This document shows positions 60,230-64,000 of a DNA stretch of 64,000 bases, one piece after another (positions within the stretch are counted from its first letter, which is position 1; each line of letters begins with the position of its first letter). The DNA is from CAG-1782 sp964418255. Lineage in GTDB: Bacteria; Bacillota; Clostridia; Christensenellales; DTU072. A model generated the notes under the pieces. That model was not told where the DNA came from, made no database searches, and saw only the letters and a list, made by a program, of their open reading frames with translations. The DNA lies in contig CAYQKV010000002.1 in the NCBI GenBank assembly GCA_964418255.1, positions 62,001 to 126,000 on the forward strand, read 5' to 3'. The translations under genes were made by a program, and so were the position numbers.

Positions 60230-60757
60230 TCAGTCTATGAGCATTTCGACGTACGTTTTGTATACTTCGGGCGCGGTTTCCTGCCATTTCGTGGCTACGC
60301 TGTTTGCTTTCGCTTTGGTCGGAACGGTGAATTTCAGCTCGAACATAGTGGTTTCTCCGTTCAGCACCATACAGTTTACGGAATAAGTTCCGTCGGGGTT
60401 TTGCTCGTTCGTGCAGACAAACTCCTGTTTTTTGCGGTATTCCAGCTTATTGTTGCGTATGTATTCCGCCACGTCGTCGCGCACGGATTTGAAAATACTG
60501 CTGTAAAAATAACTCAGACAGACTTTTCCGTCTTCGCTTATCGTCAGCAAACTGTCGTTTTTGTTGTGCGGGTCGGGTTTGGAGAAAACGAAACGCGCGC
60601 CGACGAGTTCGTCTATAAAATGGGCGAAGCAAAAGTACGGAACCCAGTTGTTTTCCACGCAGCACATTTGCGTGAGCAACTCCTGATTTATCGGGGTTTC
60701 GTATTTGTCAAGTATAAACAATATCAATAATTTATTCTTTATATCTTCGTCAATCAT
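60230..60757 (-). CDS. DUF4364 family protein (winged-helix-like)
   Basis: 175 residues. 'MIDEDIKNKLLILFILDKYETPINQELLTQMCCVENNWVPYFCFAHFIDELVGARFV' followed by 'LLTISEDGKVCLSYF' is the N-terminal DNA-binding-like region of DUF4364, a Clostridia family of presumed regulators. The C-terminal half ('YSVNCMVLNGETTMFELKFTVPT') is a beta domain. The consensus promoter lies 9 bases from the ATG, so the mRNA has almost no leader and no SD. Confidence 0.85.
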   Translation of the reverse strand: MIDEDIKNKLLILFILDKYETPINQELLTQMCCVENNWVPYFCFAHFIDELVGARFVFSKPDPHNKNDSLLTISEDGKVCLSYFYSSIFKSVRDDVAEYIRNNKLEYRKKQEFVCTNEQNPDGTYSVNCMVLNGETTMFELKFTVPTKAKANSVATKWQETAPEVYKTYVEMLID

Positions 60758-60766
60758 TTCTAAAAA

Positions 60767-60795
60767 AGTATACAGATTTTACTTCGTTTTGTCAA
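60767..60795 (-). promoter_or_regulatory. Leaderless-type promoter of the DUF4364 gene
   Basis: Minus-strand TTGACA (60795-60790), 17-base spacer, TATACT (60772-60767), 9 bases, then the ATG at 60757. The predicted leader is 0-3 bases. Confidence 0.78.
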
Positions 60796-60962
60796 ATCAA
60801 CCGCGATAATAAAACCGATAAAAAACGGCGGTCGCAATATCTTGTACCGCGAAAAGTGTCAGGTCACAATTTTATCCGTTTTATCTGTCGCGAAGAATTA
60901 TTTTTACGATTGCGCTTTACCTGTGCGTATTATCGTTCGGCAAGGCGCGCTTTAACATATTT

Positions 60963-61463
60963 CTATTTATTCGTGCTTCCGAACCCGCCGTTGCGTTCGC
61001 CCGTGGCTTCGTCGTCCGTCGTTATTCCGAACTGCAGGAAAATTCCCTGGCAAAAGCCGCCGCCTTTTTTTACGGTTAACGCCTTGTTTTCGCGGGAATC
61101 ATTGGTTATTTTGCAAAAAATATGCCCTTGATTATCGCTTTCATAGTAGTCCGCGTCGATTATTCCCACGGTGTTGTCGAGTTGCATTCTGAACTTAAAA
61201 CCGAGTCCGCTTCTCGGAAAGAGCGCGAGCACCCAGCCGTCCGCGATTTTAACCCGTATTCCCGTCGGAATTTTCACGCTTTCTCCTGCGGACAGCGAAA
61301 ATTCGTACGGGGCGTAAAAGTCATATCCCGCGCTTCCTTTCGTCGCGCGTTTCGGAAGAATGATTTCGTCGTAAATTTCCTTTATTTTGTCGTCGGAAAC
61401 GCCGTTAAAAGCCTTTTTGTATTCGTCGAAACTTACTTTTTCGAACCTTGCGATTTTTTCCAT
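60963..61463 (-). CDS. dut: dUTP diphosphatase
   Basis: 166 residues. The trimeric dUTPase motifs are visible: I 'KGSAGYDFYAP', II 'ALFPRSGLGFK', III 'DNTVGIIDADYYESD', IV 'GGFCQGIFLQFG' and the C-terminal V 'ERNGGFGSTNK', which closes over the site. It removes dUTP and makes dUMP. A 25-residue N-terminal extension ('VSFDEYKKAFNGVSDDKIKEIYDEI') precedes the core. SD GAGG. Last gene of the operon UPF0237-UPF0210-dut. Confidence 0.95.
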   Translation of the reverse strand: MEKIARFEKVSFDEYKKAFNGVSDDKIKEIYDEIILPKRATKGSAGYDFYAPYEFSLSAGESVKIPTGIRVKIADGWVLALFPRSGLGFKFRMQLDNTVGIIDADYYESDNQGHIFCKITNDSRENKALTVKKGGGFCQGIFLQFGITTDDEATGERNGGFGSTNK

Positions 61464-61469
61464 ATTGCC

Positions 61470-62819
61470 TCAGTTTTTATGCGCCCATACGGGAGCGGGA
61501 ATTCTTCCTCCGCGGGCGATAAAAGCGGCGGGGGAGAACTTGCTTATCGGCATTATCGGCGCGCTTCCGAGGAGTCCGCCGAAATCGACCGAGCCTTCTT
61601 CTTTTCCGCATACGGGGATAACTCTTACCGCCGTCGTTTTGCCGTTTACCATACCGATTGCCGCTTCGTCGGCAATAAGCGCGGAGATTACCTCTTTGCT
61701 CGTGCTGCCCGGGACGGCTATCATATCCAGTCCGACGGAGCATACCGCCGTCATCGCTTCGAGTTTTTCTATTTTCAACGCGCCGCGTTTTACGGCGTTA
61801 ATCATTCCTATATCTTCGCTTACGGGGATAAACGCGCCGCTGAGCCCTCCGACGTGGCTCGTCGCCATAAATCCGCCTTTTTTAACCGCGTCGTTCAGAA
61901 GGGCAAGGCACGCCGTCGTGCCGCAAGCTCCTACGCTTTCAAGACCTATTTCTTCGAGAATGTGCGCGACGGAGTCGCCCATAACGGGAGTGGGGGCAAG
62001 GCTTAAATCCACTATGCCGAAGTTGGCGTTAAGGCGTTTCGACGCTTCGAGCGCGACGAACTGACCTACGCGCGTGATTTTATACGCGATTTTTTTAACC
62101 GTTTCCGCTACCGTCGTGAGGTCGGCGCCTTTGACTTGTTCGAGGGCGGCTTTGACTACGCCCGGACCGCTTACGCCTACGTTAATTACCGCGTCCGCTT
62201 CTCCTACGCCGTGAAACGCGCCCGCCATAAACGGATTGTCTTCCACCGCGTTGGCGAAAACGACGAGCTTCGCGCAACCGATACTTCCGTCGTCGCGCGT
62301 CTTTTCCGCGGTTTTTTTGATTATGTCGCCCATTAAAGCGACCGCGTCCATATTTATACCCGTGCGCGTGGAAGCCACGTTTACCGACGAACAGAGTTTT
62401 TTCGTGGAAGCGAGGGTGTCGGGAATGGTTTCGATAAATTTTTTCTCGTAGTCGGTCATACCTTTATGGACGAGGGCGGTGTAGCCGCCGATAAAGTCCA
62501 CGCCGCAGACTTCCGAGCATTTGTCGAGAACCGCCGCGACTTTTTCCGAACCGCCCGTTCTTGCCGTTATGAGGCTGACGGGAGTAACGGAAATGCGCTT
62601 GTTTACTATCGGAATGCCCGTTTCTTTCGCTATGTCGTCCGCGGTTTTTACGAGTGAACCCGCGTAAGAGGTTATTTTATCGTATACGTTGGCGCAGGTC
62701 TCTTCCACAGTGCCGCCTACGCAGTCGAAAAGGGAAATGCCCATAGTGACGGTACGCACGTCAAGGTGTTGCGCGTTTACCATACGGTTTGTTTCGAGAA
62801 CTTCGTTAATGGAAATCAT
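61470..62819 (-). CDS. UPF0210 (DUF711) family protein
   Basis: 449 residues of the PFL/UPF0210 family: 'DVRTVTMGISLFDCVGG', 'FIGGYTALVHKGMT', 'NPFMAGAFHGVGEADAVINVGVSGPGVV', 'APTPVMGDSVAHILEEIGLESVGACGTTACLALLNDAVKKGG', 'LSGAFIPVSEDIGM'. The structure of this family is known but its reaction is not. It is almost always next to the ACT-domain protein UPF0237, as here (11 bases downstream of it). SD TAAGGCGG. Confidence 0.95.
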   Translation of the reverse strand: MISINEVLETNRMVNAQHLDVRTVTMGISLFDCVGGTVEETCANVYDKITSYAGSLVKTADDIAKETGIPIVNKRISVTPVSLITARTGGSEKVAAVLDKCSEVCGVDFIGGYTALVHKGMTDYEKKFIETIPDTLASTKKLCSSVNVASTRTGINMDAVALMGDIIKKTAEKTRDDGSIGCAKLVVFANAVEDNPFMAGAFHGVGEADAVINVGVSGPGVVKAALEQVKGADLTTVAETVKKIAYKITRVGQFVALEASKRLNANFGIVDLSLAPTPVMGDSVAHILEEIGLESVGACGTTACLALLNDAVKKGGFMATSHVGGLSGAFIPVSEDIGMINAVKRGALKIEKLEAMTAVCSVGLDMIAVPGSTSKEVISALIADEAAIGMVNGKTTAVRVIPVCGKEEGSVDFGGLLGSAPIMPISKFSPAAFIARGGRIPAPVWAHKN

Positions 62820-62830
62820 AATTTACCGCC

Positions 62831-63100
62831 TTAAATTCTGTGCATCGCCTGGAAAATCGCTTCGCTTTGAATACGTATGTCTACGCCGATGGAAGAGCCT
62901 ACCTCTTTGAGTTTGCTGTCTATGCCGTCGAAGGCAAGGTTCGCTTCGCCGAGGTCGACGAGCATAATCATAGTGAAATAGTCCTGCATAATCGTCTGGG
63001 ATATGTCCTCGACGTTTACGTTCATTTCCCATAAAGCGGTCGTCACCTTTGCGATTATACCGCGCTTGTCCGTGCCGATAACTGATACAATTGCTTTCAT
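62831..63100 (-). CDS. ACT-domain protein UPF0237
   Basis: 89 residues from ATG 63100 (SD ACGGAG); the open frame upstream lacks an SD. 'MKAIVSVIGTDKRGIIAKVTTALWEMNVNVEDISQTIMQDYFTMIMLVDL' is a full ACT domain of the GcvR-like UPF0237 group, expected to bind an amino acid. First gene of the operon with UPF0210 and dut; it may act as regulator of the UPF0210 protein. Confidence 0.94.
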   Translation of the reverse strand: MKAIVSVIGTDKRGIIAKVTTALWEMNVNVEDISQTIMQDYFTMIMLVDLGEANLAFDGIDSKLKEVGSSIGVDIRIQSEAIFQAMHRI

Positions 63101-63131
63101 TTTTTCTCCGTTACACCGTTTTTTTTCTGCT

Positions 63132-63160
63132 ATTATACCAAATTTCCCACAATAAGACAA
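63132..63160 (-). promoter_or_regulatory. Promoter of the UPF0237-UPF0210-dut operon
   Basis: Minus-strand TTGTCT (63160-63155), 17-base spacer, TATAAT (63137-63132). Confidence 0.8.
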
Positions 63161-63213
63161 CCGTTTACAAAATAAAACAAAATATTACACGCACCCGAGT
63201 CCATAATCAGTTT

Positions 63214-63738
63214 ATGAAACCGAGAAAGAAACTAAAAAAAGATAACGGGACGAAAACAGACGAAGCGATGCTGATAAAACAGCAGGCTGAAAGAATAGAA
63301 GAATTAAGAGAGGAAAACCGCGCGCTCGAACTGTCTCTGGAAAGTTACAGAAACAGGGAAAAGGAAATCGTCGCTACGCTCGAATTCGCTAAAAAGAAAG
63401 GCGAAGAGTACGTCGCTATGGTAAGGGTAAAATACGCCCTCGAATGCGACCGTCTCGCAAGGTTCAGAACGAAACTCAAAGCATATAGGACGAAAGAAGA
63501 ATTGATAAAGGGTTATGACGACGCTTACGGACAGCTCAAAGAATGGCAGAACGAACTCGAACAGGCTATCGCGAAAGACTTCGGCAACCCGATGAAAGAC
63601 TACCTCGGCGAAAGAAAAAGATTAAACGACGAACCCGCCCTTAATTACGGCGCGATTATCGGAGAGGGAACGACCGACCTCGAAAACGCAACGCAGATAA
63701 GCGAAGAGGAACTTAAAGAATTACTTGAACAGATATAA
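63214..63738 (+). CDS. Coiled-coil protein of unknown function
   Basis: 174 residues from ATG 63214. A basic start (MKPRKKLKKDNGTK) is followed by a predicted coiled coil (about 20-75, 'IKQQAERIEELREENRALELSLESYRNREKEIV'), a charged helical middle ('YDDAYGQLKEWQNELEQAI') and an acidic end ('ISEEELKELLEQI'). No signal or membrane segment. No SD precedes the ATG; a CATAAT box (63202-63207) lies 6 bases upstream without a good -35, so a leaderless start is possible. It may be a cell-division or scaffold-type protein, but nothing proves this. Confidence 0.7.
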   Translation: MKPRKKLKKDNGTKTDEAMLIKQQAERIEELREENRALELSLESYRNREKEIVATLEFAKKKGEEYVAMVRVKYALECDRLARFRTKLKAYRTKEELIKGYDDAYGQLKEWQNELEQAIAKDFGNPMKDYLGERKRLNDEPALNYGAIIGEGTTDLENATQISEEELKELLEQI

Positions 63739-63748
63739 ACGCAAGGCT

Positions 63749-64000
63749 TCCGACCAGTCGTTGCGCGGAGATTTTCCGTCAGTCGCTAACGCTTTGTGCC
63801 GATAAAATTTTGTATCCGCGCAAGTCGGACTTCCGCGGAAGCAAAATGACACATTTTGCTTAATAGTTTAGTTCGCAAGGGGTTTACGCCCCTTGCTCGA
63901 ACCCCATAAGGGCAAAAAGCGAAAAGTGCGATTTTCACTTTTTGGGTATTTTGACGTAAAACTTATCGGGTCACCCCGCCCGCCCACCCGATAGAGTGGG
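63749..64000 (+). repeat. F1 multi-hairpin repeat, copy C (runs off the window)
   Basis: TCCGACCAGTCGTTGCGCGG at the start, TCCGCGCAAGTCGGA as the pairing arm (copy A has TTACACGGA with TCCGTGTAA at the same place), then AAGCAAAATG/CATTTTGCTT, GCAAGGGG/CCCCTTGC, the AAAAAGCGAAAA/TTTTCACTTTTT stem and the GGG-rich final hairpin. It follows the stop of the coiled-coil gene by 10 bases. Confidence 0.8.

Noticed and set aside
1..64000. CRISPR array, prophage, or insertion sequence with transposase
   Set aside because: No regularly spaced short repeats, no cas, integrase, transposase or phage structural genes among the open frames. The repeats found are palindromic, dispersed or 201-bp tandem units.

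Overview
The window looks like a chromosomal segment of an anaerobic, Gram-positive-type Firmicute, most likely an uncultured gut Clostridia lineage. Evidence: strong AGGAGG-type ribosome binding sites, sigma-A promoters with 17-base spacers, Clostridia-type families (EFR1 ferredoxin, DUF4364, the UPF0237-UPF0210 pair, FeoA-FeoB with a Cys-rich partner), many lipoproteins, and giant BspA-type leucine-rich-repeat and Ig-like surface proteins. I see no phage genes, transposase, CRISPR array or rRNA. No species can be named from the sequence alone.

Layout. 1-11.4 kb: structured repeats, a YcxB-like membrane protein, a 3,152-residue BspA-type lipoprotein and a 201-bp tandem repeat. 11.4-19.1 kb: housekeeping and small membrane genes (SDR oxidoreductase, PlsC-like acyltransferase, UPF0126 channel, alr-dat for D-amino acids, a TetR regulator with its membrane partner). 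19.3-30.1 kb: a surface polysaccharide locus (galU, glf, lipid kinase, initiating sugar transferase, two-gene ABC exporter, two Ig-like membrane proteins, then on the other strand an O-antigen-ligase-like protein and an M20 peptidase). 30.5-36.4 kb: feoA-feoB-Cys-rich iron operon and a 1,124-residue Ig-like/transglutaminase-like lipoprotein. 36.7-48.3 kb: GPH sugar symporter, an epimerase/zinc-ribbon fusion with an EFR1 ferredoxin and a CDF metal transporter, metallophosphoesterase, a two-component system with an unusual kinase, an XRE-controlled membrane protein and a Cys-rich repeat lipoprotein. 48.7-52.4 kb: a glycerol/dihydroxyacetone module (gldA, dhaKL fusion, divergent AraC regulator). 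53-63.7 kb: lipoprotein, CorA Mg2+ transporter with a DPDP leader peptide, TtcA-like enzyme, glycerate kinase and hydrolase, cupin, membrane protein, tRNA-Leu(CAA), DUF4364, dut, UPF0210, UPF0237 and a coiled-coil protein.

How the genes fit together. GldA oxidises glycerol to dihydroxyacetone and DhaKL phosphorylates it; glycerate kinase also feeds lower glycolysis. GalU and Glf point to UDP-glucose and UDP-galactofuranose for a polysaccharide that is started by the sugar transferase, exported by the short Wzm/Wzt pair and possibly ligated by the WaaL-like protein. Alr and Dat supply D-alanine and D-glutamate for peptidoglycan.

The most interesting signals are (1) a 12-codon leader ORF, MDPDPYSRYCLG, with a perfect SD and an adjoining hairpin upstream of corA, resembling enterobacterial Mg2+-sensing leader peptides; (2) a three-copy multi-hairpin repeat (F1) whose stems show compensatory changes; (3) a second palindromic repeat (F2), one copy of which is interrupted by F1 and a relative of which forms the 201-bp tandem repeat; (4) three genes whose promoters lie so close to the ATG that the mRNAs should be leaderless; and (5) a 21-base duplication of the tRNA-Leu 3' end.
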